NCBI GenBank assembly: GCA_002292375.1
Contig: DBBV01000003.1
Span: 1-64,000 of the forward strand
DNA: 64,000 nucleotides
Reading direction: 5' to 3'
DNA from: Methylococcaceae bacterium UBA975
GTDB taxonomy: Bacteria > Pseudomonadota > Gammaproteobacteria > Methylococcales > Cycloclasticaceae
Shown here: in pieces, positions 41,755-50,890 of the stretch
Position numbering within the stretch: position 1 is the stretch's first letter
Layout of the letters: each line of letters starts with the position of its first letter
The notes under the pieces: generated by a model
Told to the model about the DNA's origin: nothing
Databases searched by the model: none
What the model saw: only the letters and a program-made list of their open reading frames with translations
Position numbers and translations under genes: made by a program

Positions 41755-42672
41755 TTATGACTGCCCTTTAGACGGCAACTGACCCGTCTCTAACCACACA
41801 GCACACGACTCGCTTAACGCTTGTTTAGCCTGCTGCTGATACTTTAAAACCGCCTCGTCGTTAAGCGTTGTACGCCAACGCCCGTTAGTTCCTTTGTGGA
41901 TAAATGTTTGCGCGCCACCTTCCCAAAAGGCCCCACCAAGCGGTACACTTTTTGCGGCATGGTTCTTCATATAATCAAAACTACAATGGCGTAGGATATT
42001 GGCCCATTTAGCCTCATCAATGGGTATCTCAAGAAACATTGCAATACGACGAATTTCTTCAGCCATATTGTTTTTTAAATTTTCGAAGTGTACAAAATGT
42101 ACATTAGGTAAGTGCCTAATTGCCCACCAAGACCTAATGTTTTCCCAGAACGGCCACCACGGATGCCCATTATGATCGAGCCAGTCATGGTAATATTGGA
42201 TTATTGAGGCCGGGGGCTTTTCGATCGCGGGGCCAACCCGTCCCGGGGTATCGTTCAAGGCCTGATACCAAGCTTCATTCGCATTGACATGGTGGTTGTA
42301 CATGCTCCACACCACATCACGCCCATCTCGGCCAATATAGATATATTTGGCTTTTTTGGAAAAAACCAAGGCATCAACCGGTAAATGTGTTTTCAGAAAC
42401 CGACGATGTTGCTGCGCCTCAACCTCGGGTAATTTGATACCTTTGGGCGGCACCCTCAAGTCCATCCAAGGCGACATAGACGCTACATCTAAGTCGCTTT
42501 CACCATTAAATAATAGTTGCGAGATGATCTGCTGCATCCACGTCGTTCCTGACTTTGCGTAAGTCGCGATGATAATATCATCGTCACGAAAGTTAAACTC
42601 ATTCCAAATAGTCGAGTCGAAGTGATGGTTCTGAAGTTCACGCGTTTTTTTGGGATAAACAATGTTCTGCAT
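41755..42672 (-). CDS. PAPS-dependent sulfotransferase
   Basis: The 305-residue protein has the 5'-phosphosulfate loop YAKSGTTWMQ (about residues 37-46), the catalytic His in LKTHLP, the 3'-phosphate region YIGRDGRDVVWSMYNH and a late GTNGRWR. The family transfers sulfate from PAPS to an acceptor alcohol, phenol or amine. The acceptor is unknown. It has no signal peptide. Confidence 0.93.
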   Translation of the reverse strand: MQNIVYPKKTRELQNHHFDSTIWNEFNFRDDDIIIATYAKSGTTWMQQIISQLLFNGESDLDVASMSPWMDLRVPPKGIKLPEVEAQQHRRFLKTHLPVDALVFSKKAKYIYIGRDGRDVVWSMYNHHVNANEAWYQALNDTPGRVGPAIEKPPASIIQYYHDWLDHNGHPWWPFWENIRSWWAIRHLPNVHFVHFENLKNNMAEEIRRIAMFLEIPIDEAKWANILRHCSFDYMKNHAAKSVPLGGAFWEGGAQTFIHKGTNGRWRTTLNDEAVLKYQQQAKQALSESCAVWLETGQLPSKGQS

Positions 42673-42726
42673 AGCAAGGTCCTATTTATTTTACCAATCA
42701 ATCTACACGGAGCCGTTTGATTTGAT

Positions 42727-43344
42727 TCAGTCAGCGGGCTTTTTTAACTCCAAGCACGCGCCTTTGATCACGCGTGCCGATGAATTTAACAGCATTAACG
42801 CTAGCAATGACGCCAATATAATATCTGGCCAACCCGACTCAAAAACCCACACCCCAATGGCCGCAAAAATAACCGAAAGATTCGAAGCAATGTCGTTTCT
42901 AGAACACTCGAAAACTGAACTCATATTAATATCTTCATGCCGATGTTGCCAGAGTAAAAAAAGACAAACGCCATTCGCCACCAAACCCAACACACTAAAT
43001 AGGCCCATCAACTCAAACGAGGGCACCACTGGATGAAGCAGCCTATACACCACTTGCGCAACAACTAGGCTAGCGGCAATAAAAATCAAACCGCCTTTAA
43101 ACAAGGCAACAAGGGCTTTGCTTGAGGCACTTTTACTGACCACGTACAAACTTAAGCCGTAGGTTAGGGCATCACCTAAATTATCTAAACTATCCGAAAA
43201 AAGCGCCGCCGATTGAGCAAACAAGGCGGCCAATACAATAAGAACAAACATAATCGCATTGATCAAAAGCACCCTAATCAAGGTGACACGCTGCTTACCT
43301 TGTAAGCGATCTAGAGCACATTCATCATCACAACAAGCACCCAT
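42727..43344 (-). CDS. Short CDF-type cation efflux transporter with Cys-rich N-terminus
   Basis: The 205-residue protein starts MGACCDDECA, a likely metal-binding Cys cluster, and has about six membrane segments with the paired CDF site: DSLDN in helix 2 and a matching NDIASN in helix 5. CDF proteins export divalent metals such as zinc. The usual C-terminal cytoplasmic domain (about 90 residues) is missing, as in other members of this short subgroup. Confidence 0.82.
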   Translation of the reverse strand: MGACCDDECALDRLQGKQRVTLIRVLLINAIMFVLIVLAALFAQSAALFSDSLDNLGDALTYGLSLYVVSKSASSKALVALFKGGLIFIAASLVVAQVVYRLLHPVVPSFELMGLFSVLGLVANGVCLFLLWQHRHEDINMSSVFECSRNDIASNLSVIFAAIGVWVFESGWPDIILASLLALMLLNSSARVIKGACLELKKPAD

Positions 43345-43384
43345 GCCTTACTCCTTTAATCCCGTTCTTTATCGTGTTTTACGT

Positions 43385-44274
43385 TTAGATGGTTTCAAAA
43401 CGCAGCGCTCCCTTGCCTGCCCTTTTAGCCTCATACATCAACACATCGGCTCTGTCGGTCAACTCGTCCAGTGTATGAGATAGCGGTGGTGTGACAAAAA
43501 CAGCGCCAATACTCGCTCCGATATCAACCGTATTGTCTTCTACTTGGTCAATTGACGAGATCTCTCTAATCAGTTTATTACCGAGGGCAACCAGCGCCTG
43601 TTGGCTTTCGATGCCATATAGGCTTACAACAAACTCGTCGCCGCCGACACGCCCAACAATATCATTTTTACGTAGATTTCTGGTCAAAACCTCTGCCACC
43701 TGACAGAGCAGCACATCACCCACGTGGTGTCCCAAATCATCATTCACTTGTTTAAACTTATCTAGGTCTATAAACATCATCCCAAAGCAGGCATTATTTC
43801 TTAGCGCTAGGCGTCGTAGATTTTCACTGACTTCGTTAAATAGCGCCCGGCCCGGCAGCCCCGTTAAGGCGTCATTAGGTGAGGTGACTTTCAACACTTG
43901 GTTTTGTGCCTCGATGACTGAGACTAAAACATAATCCTGTTGTTGCTGAACTATCGGTGTCAAACCAATTTGCAGATATAATTCATCGCCATTTTTTTTA
44001 ATCGCGGGCAATAAACGGCCAGCGTCCATAGGACGTGCTGTCGGTACATCCATAAAATGCTGCATTGATTTATTATGCGCCAAACGCAAGCGGGGGGGGG
44101 TATTAAATCGTTAATGCTAAGTTCTGTTAGCTCATCAAGGCTATAACCTAACAATTGCTGAAGCTTTTTATTTGCAAAAACCATCTGACCCATAGAGTCT
44201 ACTAGCAGCACACCAATCGGTAGTGCCTCCATCATTGCTAGTAGCGAGCCTTCGTTCAGCTTAAAGTTTTTCAT
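43385..44274 (-). pseudogene. PAS-GGDEF diguanylate cyclase, frameshifted at a nine-base homopolymer
   Basis: The gene reads as two pieces. The first (from ATG 44274) holds a PAS domain; the second holds more PAS residues and an intact GGDEF domain with the active site GRVGGDEF and the inhibitory RxxD site (RKND) five residues before it. The frame breaks at the C9 run (minus strand) at 44092-44100. A run of seven or ten bases would give a continuous protein through IPPRLRLAHNK. GGDEF enzymes make cyclic di-GMP. The break may be a real phase-variable switch or a sequencing error. Confidence 0.85.
44092..44100. repeat. Nine-base G homopolymer inside the PAS-GGDEF gene
   Basis: The + strand reads G9 within the coding region, the point where the reading frame of the PAS-GGDEF gene breaks. 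Its length is 0 modulo 3 relative to the required 1 modulo 3. Confidence 0.9.
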
Positions 44275-44320
44275 TCTCGCGGTTTAATTTAAGTCGATGA
44301 TGAAAAAATGATTTTCACGT

Positions 44321-45196
44321 TTAGCCGAATACCGTTGTTGCATCAAAAACTGGGCCGTCAACACAAACACGTTTCATTGCTTCACCTTGATCAGTTGTTA
44401 CCTTCACCACGCAACCTGCACAACCACCCACAGCGCAAGCCATGTATTCTTCTAAAGAGACCTGGCACGGCAAATCAAACTCTTTTGCCAAAGCGGCGAC
44501 TGCTTTTAGCATGGGTGTTGGGCCGCAAGCATAAACCGTTACTTGGTTTTTTTCTTCATCGCTTAAGGCATTAAGCCAATCACGTGCCAGATCCGTGATA
44601 TAGCCCTGATAAACCCCCTCAAAGCCTTGCATGCTCGCTAAGCGGCTAGGAATACCCCAGCTTTCCAGTAGCGGAAAACCATCGCTAACATCAGCAGAGA
44701 GGCCTTTTACCGGCATATTGGACGCCGCCCGTTCAAACGGAAAGGGGATTTCTGACCCCATAAATACCAGCGGTTGAATAGTCGGGTGCTGCTGACTAAT
44801 CGTCTCCGATAGGCAAACCATCGGCGGAATCCCAACACCACCACCCAGTAATAACGCCTTTGGACGTTTTGCATCTAACGTGAAGGGCTGCCCGATCGGC
44901 CCCATCATACTTAAGGTATCGCCCACTTTCCGCTGTGACAGTAATTGCGTGCCTTCCCCTACCGTTTTATACAAAAACTCAACCCAGCCTTCTGTTACCG
45001 ATACCCGCATAATGGATAAAGGCCGACGCATAAGGCGCTGTGGGTCACATTGTAGGTGAGCAAACTGACCCGCTTGTGCCGTCTTGGCGCATTTGGGTGC
45101 GTGCACTCGTAAAACAAATTGGCCGTTTTCAAACCCCTGTTGCGAGAGAATCTCCGCCTCTTCAATAAAAATGGTATTACATGTAGTTTGCTGCAT
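44321..45196 (-). CDS. pyrK: Dihydroorotate dehydrogenase electron-transfer subunit-like (PyrK)
   Basis: The 291-residue protein has an FAD domain (RRPLSIMRV), an NAD domain (LLLGGGVGIPPM) and a 2Fe-2S cluster with Cys254, Cys259, Cys262 and Cys278, the PyrK spacing. PyrK passes electrons from dihydroorotate, oxidised by PyrD, to NAD in class 1B enzymes. No pyrD lies beside it, so the catalytic partner must be elsewhere. It follows pyrC' after two bases in a pyr cluster. Confidence 0.85.
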   Translation of the reverse strand: MQQTTCNTIFIEEAEILSQQGFENGQFVLRVHAPKCAKTAQAGQFAHLQCDPQRLMRRPLSIMRVSVTEGWVEFLYKTVGEGTQLLSQRKVGDTLSMMGPIGQPFTLDAKRPKALLLGGGVGIPPMVCLSETISQQHPTIQPLVFMGSEIPFPFERAASNMPVKGLSADVSDGFPLLESWGIPSRLASMQGFEGVYQGYITDLARDWLNALSDEEKNQVTVYACGPTPMLKAVAALAKEFDLPCQVSLEEYMACAVGGCAGCVVKVTTDQGEAMKRVCVDGPVFDATTVFG

Positions 45197-45198
45197 TA

Positions 45199-46470
45199 TT
45201 ATTTTTTGAACACGATACGGCCCTCAACGAGCGTATGCGTTACCTGACCTTTCATTTGTTGCCCAAAAAAGGGCGTGTTTTGACCGCGGCTACGCCAAGT
45301 TTTGGCCGTAAGTTGCCATACCGCATCGGGATCGACGATACAAATATTTGCTAATGAACCCTTGGCAAGACTCCCCATATCTAATCCCAAGGTTGTCGCT
45401 GGGGCTAGCGATAAGCGCTCAACCAGTTGATTCATGTCTAACAGACCTTCATCGACCAATCTCAGCATCAACGGTAGCACCGTTTCTAAACTAGAAATCC
45501 CCGCTTCAGTTGAGGGAAAGGGCGCTTGTTTTGCTGCTTCTTCGTGTGGTTGATGCCCCGAACTGACGCTAATAATCGATTGCGCGACCGCCGCCCTGAG
45601 CGCATCTCTGTCTTCAAAGGTTCGCAAGGGTGGTGAGGTATGATAATTCGCATCAAAGGTGCCCACATCAAGTTCGGTTAAATGTAATTGGTACGCGTGA
45701 ACATCCGCACTAATTGCAATATTTTCAAACTTTGCACGCGCCAACATAGCCACTGACTTTGCCGCTGAAATACCGGTCAAATGAACCCGCGCCTGCGTTT
45801 CTGCTGCAAGCTGTATGATCTGAGCGATAGCCACCGTTTCTGCCGACGCCGGAATGCCCGCCAAACCCAGTTTGGAGCTCATTGCACCATCATGTACACA
45901 GCCATTGTCTTTAATGGACACGTCTTCAGGTTTTAGTACAACCAATAGATCATGAGAACTTGCATATTGTAGGGCTCGTCGCAGCGTTTGGCTGGTTAAA
46001 TTGTTATTAGGCGCCTGACTCACAGCGACACAGCCGGCTTTTTTAAGCGCGTACATTTCACTCAATGTATCACCGTTAAGTCCAACCGTTAACGCACCCA
46101 AGGGTAACACTTTTGCAAAGCCTGCCAATTCGGCCTTATCCAAAATTAACTGCACCACTGCGGGCGTGTCGAGTATCGGTTTGGTATTTGGCAAACAACA
46201 CACGGCTGTATAACCACCCGCAACTGCGGCCCTTGTTTCACTTTTTATACTGGCTTTTTGCTCATAACCTGGCTCTCTTAAACTGGCGCCTAGGTCGACA
46301 AAGCCCGGCATCACAAGCTTGCCACTTGCATCAATCGTTTGCTTTGCGACAAAGCCATTAGGTGAGCGGCCTATACTCTGAATTCTGCCGTTGGCGATAT
46401 AAATATTGTGCACCCCGTCGCGCTGGTTTGCCGGGTCAATAAGTCGCCCATTTTTAATGCATATATTCAC
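45199..46470 (-). CDS. pyrC': Inactive dihydroorotase-like subunit PyrC'
   Basis: The 423-residue protein has the dihydroorotase fold, but the metal-binding HxH is lost: where active enzymes read D-x-H-x-H-REPG, this has Asp59, then Gly61 and Ser63, then REPG. In Pseudomonas the same change occurs in PyrC', which supports aspartate transcarbamoylase assembly without catalysis. The ATG overlaps the pyrB stop by four bases, the same pyrBC' layout. A separate active PyrC is expected elsewhere in the genome. Confidence 0.9.
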   Translation of the reverse strand: MNICIKNGRLIDPANQRDGVHNIYIANGRIQSIGRSPNGFVAKQTIDASGKLVMPGFVDLGASLREPGYEQKASIKSETRAAVAGGYTAVCCLPNTKPILDTPAVVQLILDKAELAGFAKVLPLGALTVGLNGDTLSEMYALKKAGCVAVSQAPNNNLTSQTLRRALQYASSHDLLVVLKPEDVSIKDNGCVHDGAMSSKLGLAGIPASAETVAIAQIIQLAAETQARVHLTGISAAKSVAMLARAKFENIAISADVHAYQLHLTELDVGTFDANYHTSPPLRTFEDRDALRAAVAQSIISVSSGHQPHEEAAKQAPFPSTEAGISSLETVLPLMLRLVDEGLLDMNQLVERLSLAPATTLGLDMGSLAKGSLANICIVDPDAVWQLTAKTWRSRGQNTPFFGQQMKGQVTHTLVEGRIVFKK

Positions 46471-47483
46471 GATGACTTACCTGTTGCGTAATGACCCAAG
46501 GTTAGCGCCATCACCGCCATTCTGGTGGCAATACCGTTGGTGACTTGCTGCAAAATAACTGAATTAGGGCCATCAGCCACCGCAGCATCCATCTCTACAC
46601 CGCGATTAATTGGCCCGGGGTGCATCACACAAACATCCGGCTTAGCGTAGCTTAAACGCTCTTCGGTCAAGCCAAAACACTCAAAATATTCGTGCTCACT
46701 GGGTAATAAAGCGGCCCCCATTCGCTCACGTTGCAAGCGCAACATGATAACCACATCCACATCGTCAAGCCCTGTTTTCAGGTCGCCATAAACATGAACA
46801 CCCAGTGAATCGGTGTCACTCGGCAATAAGGTTTTGGGCGCAATCACTCGCACCTCTCGTACCCCTAAGGTATTCAAGGCATGAATTTGTGAGCGCGCGA
46901 CCCGCGAATGCAAAATATCGCCAATAATGGCGACTTTTAATCGTTTAAAGTCTTTTTTAACCCGGCGAATAGTAAACATATCCAGCATCGCTTGGGTCGG
47001 GTGTGCATGCCGCCCATCACCGGCATTAATAACGCTGATATGCGGCGCTACGTGACGAGCAATAAAATGGGCTGCGCCGCTGTCCGCGTGCCGCACGATA
47101 AACATATCGACCTGCATGGCCTCTAAGTTACGAATGGTATCGAGAATACTTTCGCCCTTCGTGGTCGCCGAGGTTGCTATATTCAAATTGATCACGTCGG
47201 CCGATAACCGTTTTGCCGCTAGGTCAAACGTCGTACGGGTTCGCGTGCTGTTTTCAAAAAATAAATTGGCGATGGTCTTACCGCGTAATAGCGGTACTTT
47301 TTTAACCGCCTGTTCTGCAACGCCGGAAAACGATTCGGCGACGTCCATAATTTCGGTTAATACCTGTTTAGATAAACCATCTGTGGTCAGAAAATGGCGT
47401 AGTTTGCCCTGATCATTTAGCTGCAAGCTGGAACTATCAGGTGCTTTGAAGGACGTGCTAGCAGGGTGCTTGCTAGAGCTCAT
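46467..47483 (-). CDS. pyrB: Aspartate carbamoyltransferase catalytic subunit
   Basis: PyrB makes carbamoyl aspartate, the committed step of pyrimidine synthesis. The 338-residue protein has the carbamoyl-phosphate motif FFENSTRTRTTF and the signature HPTQAMLD. I chose the ATG at 47483, five bases after the pyrR stop; an in-frame alternative at 47507 overlaps pyrR. The N-terminal extension (about 30 residues) also occurs in Pseudomonas-type enzymes. Confidence 0.96.
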   Translation of the reverse strand: MSSSKHPASTSFKAPDSSSLQLNDQGKLRHFLTTDGLSKQVLTEIMDVAESFSGVAEQAVKKVPLLRGKTIANLFFENSTRTRTTFDLAAKRLSADVINLNIATSATTKGESILDTIRNLEAMQVDMFIVRHADSGAAHFIARHVAPHISVINAGDGRHAHPTQAMLDMFTIRRVKKDFKRLKVAIIGDILHSRVARSQIHALNTLGVREVRVIAPKTLLPSDTDSLGVHVYGDLKTGLDDVDVVIMLRLQRERMGAALLPSEHEYFECFGLTEERLSYAKPDVCVMHPGPINRGVEMDAAVADGPNSVILQQVTNGIATRMAVMALTLGHYATGKSS

Positions 47484-47487
47484 ACAG

Positions 47488-48000
47488 TCAATTCCGGTTG
47501 GTTTCAAGCGCCAACGGCGCTGGGCCTGTCAATTTTACCTGCTTTTGTGGTGATAAATCCAGTTTCAGACCAATAACATCCGCCTGTAAGGGTAATTCCC
47601 TACCACTTCTATCGACCAAGACCACCAACGTCACACTATTAGGCCGCCCATAATCAAAAATTTCATTCAGTGCTGCACGCACCGTTCGGCCGGTATACAA
47701 CACATCATCAACCAATACGATATCTTCACCTTCTATGCTAACGGGTATCTGACTTGGCTTTACTTGGGGGTTCAAGCCGATACGGGTAAAGTCATCGCGG
47801 TAAAAGGAAATATCAATTTCGCCTAGGGGTTTACTTAAACCCAAGGCTTGGTGCATTTTCTGTGCGACCCAAAGACCGCCCGTATGAACACCAATCATCA
47901 ACGGCTGGGTGATTTCTCGTTGCGCCAGCAAGCCTGCAAGGTCGACACCCATTGCCTTAATAGTGGCGTCAATATCGACGGATGTTAATGTTTTTCCCAT
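47488..48000 (-). CDS. pyrR: PyrR regulator / uracil phosphoribosyltransferase
   Basis: The 170-residue protein matches PyrR, with the PRPP-binding loop DDVLYTGRTVRAALNE and the flanking VLVDRSGRELP. In Gram-positives it controls pyr attenuators; in gammaproteobacteria its regulatory function is less clear and a phosphoribosyltransferase role is possible. I saw no attenuator in this window. It lies four bases after ruvX. Confidence 0.93.
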   Translation of the reverse strand: MGKTLTSVDIDATIKAMGVDLAGLLAQREITQPLMIGVHTGGLWVAQKMHQALGLSKPLGEIDISFYRDDFTRIGLNPQVKPSQIPVSIEGEDIVLVDDVLYTGRTVRAALNEIFDYGRPNSVTLVVLVDRSGRELPLQADVIGLKLDLSPQKQVKLTGPAPLALETNRN

Positions 48001-48003
48001 AGT

Positions 48004-48429
48004 CTACAGACTCACTTGTTCATTATTTAGCCAACTTTGCAAAATGAGTTGGGCCGCTAATTGATCTTGCACTTGCCAAAGCTTGGTCGCACTAACCTTG
48101 AGTTCATCAAACAGTAACTGCTTGGATTCATAGGTCGTCAACGTCTCGTCAAACAATTCAACAGGGCATTGATAACGCCCTTCCAATTGACGTGAAAAGC
48201 GAATCATTTTTGGCGTCACCTCATTATCACTACCGTCTTGCTGGCGCGAAATACCAACGATCATCTTTTTTGGTTGCCAGGTTGTTACCAGTTTTGTTAT
48301 TTCATCCCAAGCGGGCTTTTGGTTCACCGCTCGCAAGGTGGTCAGTGCGTTGGCAATATGGGTTTCGGTATCACCGACAGCTACCCCAATTTTTTTAACG
48401 CCATAATCAAAACCGAGACACACCGCCAT
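48004..48429 (-). CDS. ruvX: RuvX/YqgF family nuclease
   Basis: The ATG at 48429 gives 141 residues. The protein has the RNase H-like opening CLGFDYGVKKIGVAVGD and the acidic FDETLTT in the middle. YqgF/RuvX is proposed to cleave branched DNA and to mature 16S rRNA. The ATG overlaps the yqgE stop by one base; a TTG six bases upstream is less likely. Confidence 0.92.
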   Translation of the reverse strand: MAVCLGFDYGVKKIGVAVGDTETHIANALTTLRAVNQKPAWDEITKLVTTWQPKKMIVGISRQQDGSDNEVTPKMIRFSRQLEGRYQCPVELFDETLTTYESKQLLFDELKVSATKLWQVQDQLAAQLILQSWLNNEQVSL

Positions 48430-48992
48430 TAGCAATGGCCGGCTTCGGTACTCATTAAACTAATATCTACCCCAATTCTATGCGCCGCAAGTTCCCACCG
48501 CAAAGACAGTGTTTCATCAAACATAATGTCGTCCTCAGCAAGGCCATGAAGCCAAGAGTTACGTTGAATTTCTTGCTCTAGCTGGCCCGCAGCCCATCCG
48601 GCATAACCTAAAGCCACAAGCCACTTTTCCGGCCCTTTATCCTGTGCGATGGCTTCTAAGATATCTTTTGAGCTAGTCAATGCGAGCGTTTCGTTGACTT
48701 GTAGGGTCGAATCCCATTGCCCTACCGGCGTGTGTAATACAAAGCCTCTTTCGGGTTGCACGGGGCCACCCATGAACAAGGGTATTGTTGCAATTTCAGG
48801 CCTTACAGGGGTAACGCCTAATTGCTTAAAAATATCGCCCATGGTCATTTCATGCGATTTGTTAATCACCAGGCCTAAGGCACCTTGTTCATCGTGCTGG
48901 CACAAGTAGGTGACCGATTTGGAAAAGTCCGAACCGTCCATGCCCGGCATGGCAATTAAAAAATTATTCGTTAAATACTGTTGTTTATTCAT
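48429..48992 (-). CDS. yqgE: YqgE/AlgH family protein (UPF0301)
   Basis: The 187-residue protein starts MNKQQYLTNNFLIAMPGMDGSDF, the family N-terminus, and contains LGLVINKSHEMT and the mid-protein FMGGPVQPERGF. The family is conserved between gshB and ruvX; AlgH affects virulence genes in Pseudomonas but the biochemical role is not firm. Alternative starts are 48995 and 49007 (overlapping the tonB stop as ATGA); I prefer 48992 by length and alignment. Confidence 0.85.
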   Translation of the reverse strand: MNKQQYLTNNFLIAMPGMDGSDFSKSVTYLCQHDEQGALGLVINKSHEMTMGDIFKQLGVTPVRPEIATIPLFMGGPVQPERGFVLHTPVGQWDSTLQVNETLALTSSKDILEAIAQDKGPEKWLVALGYAGWAAGQLEQEIQRNSWLHGLAEDDIMFDETLSLRWELAAHRIGVDISLMSTEAGHC

Positions 48993-49003
48993 CATTGCGT
49001 TGG

Positions 49004-49855
49004 TCATTTTGTTCGCAAAGAACCTTCGTTTAAAAACTGCCACGTTCGCGTGATCACTAAAATATCGACCTCTTTTTGCAACTCAATAGGTAAGGGTGCA
49101 AAGGGTGCTGACAGTTTAACAATATTGATCGCTGCGTCATCAATAATTTTGTGTCCAGAGCGCCGATTAATGATAATTTTTTTTAAATTACCATCGGCAT
49201 ACAGTTCAACGCTCAACACCAAGGTGCCCGATAGCCGCTTACGCCTCACTTCACCTGGGTAATTTAAGTTACCTACTTTTTCAACCTTGCGTTGCCATGC
49301 CGCTTCGTAACTGGCTGCCTTGTATTGATGCGCATTAATCGAGTTAATGTGTAACTTACGCGGCCGTCTGGAGTAACTGGTCACGGCCTCGTTAATTTCT
49401 GCCTGTAGTTTTGCCATTTCTTCGCTTTGTTGTAACAGGTCCGCTGCCGTCAATACCTTAGTTTGATCCGGTATGCGTTTTTTGCTGGCCTCTATCGCCA
49501 ACTCTGCGGTTTTTTGCACTAACAGCTTATCTGCCTGGGCTTTGCTCAGTTGCTCTTTGGTTGACTCCGTGATGACGGGTTTTTCGACGGAAGGCCTCCG
49601 TGTCGAACGCTGTTGATTGATCGCTTTCTCTTCAGCTTCACCACTGCCAACTTGATCTTCTTGAGCTAAAAAATCCGCCTTATCAGGACGCTCATTTTGA
49701 GCCGTTTTAACCAACGCTATCTCTAATGGCTTGCCTTTGGCGCTTAGCCTATCGACGTCAAAACTAACCCCTAAGATAAGCAACGCGTGCACGATACCGG
49801 CCATAAAGAACGTAAGGCCCAGTTTATCGGCAGAAGAAATGATGACAGCAGCCAC
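49004..49855 (-). CDS. TonB-like energy transducer next to gshB
   Basis: The 283-residue protein has a membrane anchor (about 12-30), a long charged spacer (Lys/Glu/Gln-rich, about 60-190) and a C-terminal TonB fold (NYPGEVRRKRLSG, then LSVELYADGNLKKI). It differs from the Pro/Lys-rich rsx-linked TonB at 9046. A TonB-like gene between gshB and yqgE is usual in pseudomonads. Confidence 0.85.
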   Translation of the reverse strand: MAAVIISSADKLGLTFFMAGIVHALLILGVSFDVDRLSAKGKPLEIALVKTAQNERPDKADFLAQEDQVGSGEAEEKAINQQRSTRRPSVEKPVITESTKEQLSKAQADKLLVQKTAELAIEASKKRIPDQTKVLTAADLLQQSEEMAKLQAEINEAVTSYSRRPRKLHINSINAHQYKAASYEAAWQRKVEKVGNLNYPGEVRRKRLSGTLVLSVELYADGNLKKIIINRRSGHKIIDDAAINIVKLSAPFAPLPIELQKEVDILVITRTWQFLNEGSLRTK

Positions 49856-49857
49856 CG

Positions 49858-50799
49858 CTAGGGTAATTTTTCCTCAATACAGTCCATTAATAAGGCGCTG
49901 ATATTTAAATCATACAACGTGTCCAATTCTTGCACACAAGTAGGGCTGGTCACGTTAATTTCTGTCACGTAATCACCAATCACATCGAGTCCGACAAATA
50001 ATAAGCCTTTACGCACGAGCGTAGGGCCAATTTGCTCACACAACCAACGGTCTCTATCGCTAAGCTCACGGCCTTCACCTGAGCCACCGGCCGCCAAGTT
50101 ACCTCGTGTTTCTCCCTCTGCCGGAATACGCGCCAAGGCATAAGGTACCGGCTTGCCATTAACGATCAATATGCGCTTATCACCTTGCTTAATCTCGGGT
50201 AAATAACGTTGCACCATCGCCAGCTTTTTACCGTGCTCGGTCATGGTTTCCAGTACCACGCCTAAGTTATGATCCGCTTTTTTAAGCCTAAAAATAGACG
50301 CACCGCCCATGCCATCAAGCGGCTTAATAATAATATCTTCGTGCTCTACTAAGAATTGGCGAATGCGCTTGCTTTGCGACGTCACCAAGGTTGGTGCGCA
50401 ACAATCAGGGAACCAGGCGGTAAATAATTTCTCATTGGCATCACGCAGGCTTTGTGGCTTGTTGACCACCAGCACGCCTTCGGCTTCAGCCTGCTCAAGT
50501 AAATAGGTGCTGTAAATGTAATTCATATCGAAGGGAGGGTCGATACGCATTAGGATGACGTCTAAATCGGCCAGTGCTAGGTCATACGTATCGCCAAGTT
50601 CAAACCAGCCATCCGGGTTTTTTTGTACCGATAAGGAGCGGGCACACGCCATCGCCTTTCCTCGATCAAGGTATAAATCCGTTTGTTCCATGTACACCAG
50701 CTCCCAGCCTCGGCTTTGTGCCTCTAACAGCATGGCAAAGGTGGTGTCTTTTTTAATATTGATGGATCCGATCGGGTCCATTACAACGCCTAAACGCAT
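49858..50799 (-). CDS. gshB: Glutathione synthetase
   Basis: The 313-residue ATP-grasp enzyme joins gamma-glutamylcysteine and glycine. The N-domain starts LGVVMDPIGSINIKKDTTFAML and the ATP-grasp core shows IIKPLDGMGGASIFRL and ERFPLE-type loops including LAAGGSGEGRELSDRD. The ATG at 50799 follows GGAGC; the upstream in-frame start 33 bases earlier has no good ribosome-binding sequence. It lies in the metK-to-pyrK direction. Confidence 0.95.
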   Translation of the reverse strand: MRLGVVMDPIGSINIKKDTTFAMLLEAQSRGWELVYMEQTDLYLDRGKAMACARSLSVQKNPDGWFELGDTYDLALADLDVILMRIDPPFDMNYIYSTYLLEQAEAEGVLVVNKPQSLRDANEKLFTAWFPDCCAPTLVTSQSKRIRQFLVEHEDIIIKPLDGMGGASIFRLKKADHNLGVVLETMTEHGKKLAMVQRYLPEIKQGDKRILIVNGKPVPYALARIPAEGETRGNLAAGGSGEGRELSDRDRWLCEQIGPTLVRKGLLFVGLDVIGDYVTEINVTSPTCVQELDTLYDLNISALLMDCIEEKLP

Positions 50800-50890
50800 G
50801 AGTGCTCCAAAATTAATTCGTTTCTCGTCCATATTAACACCACGCGATTTTACGAATAAAATTTTTTGCTGCCGTTTTTATACTACACGT

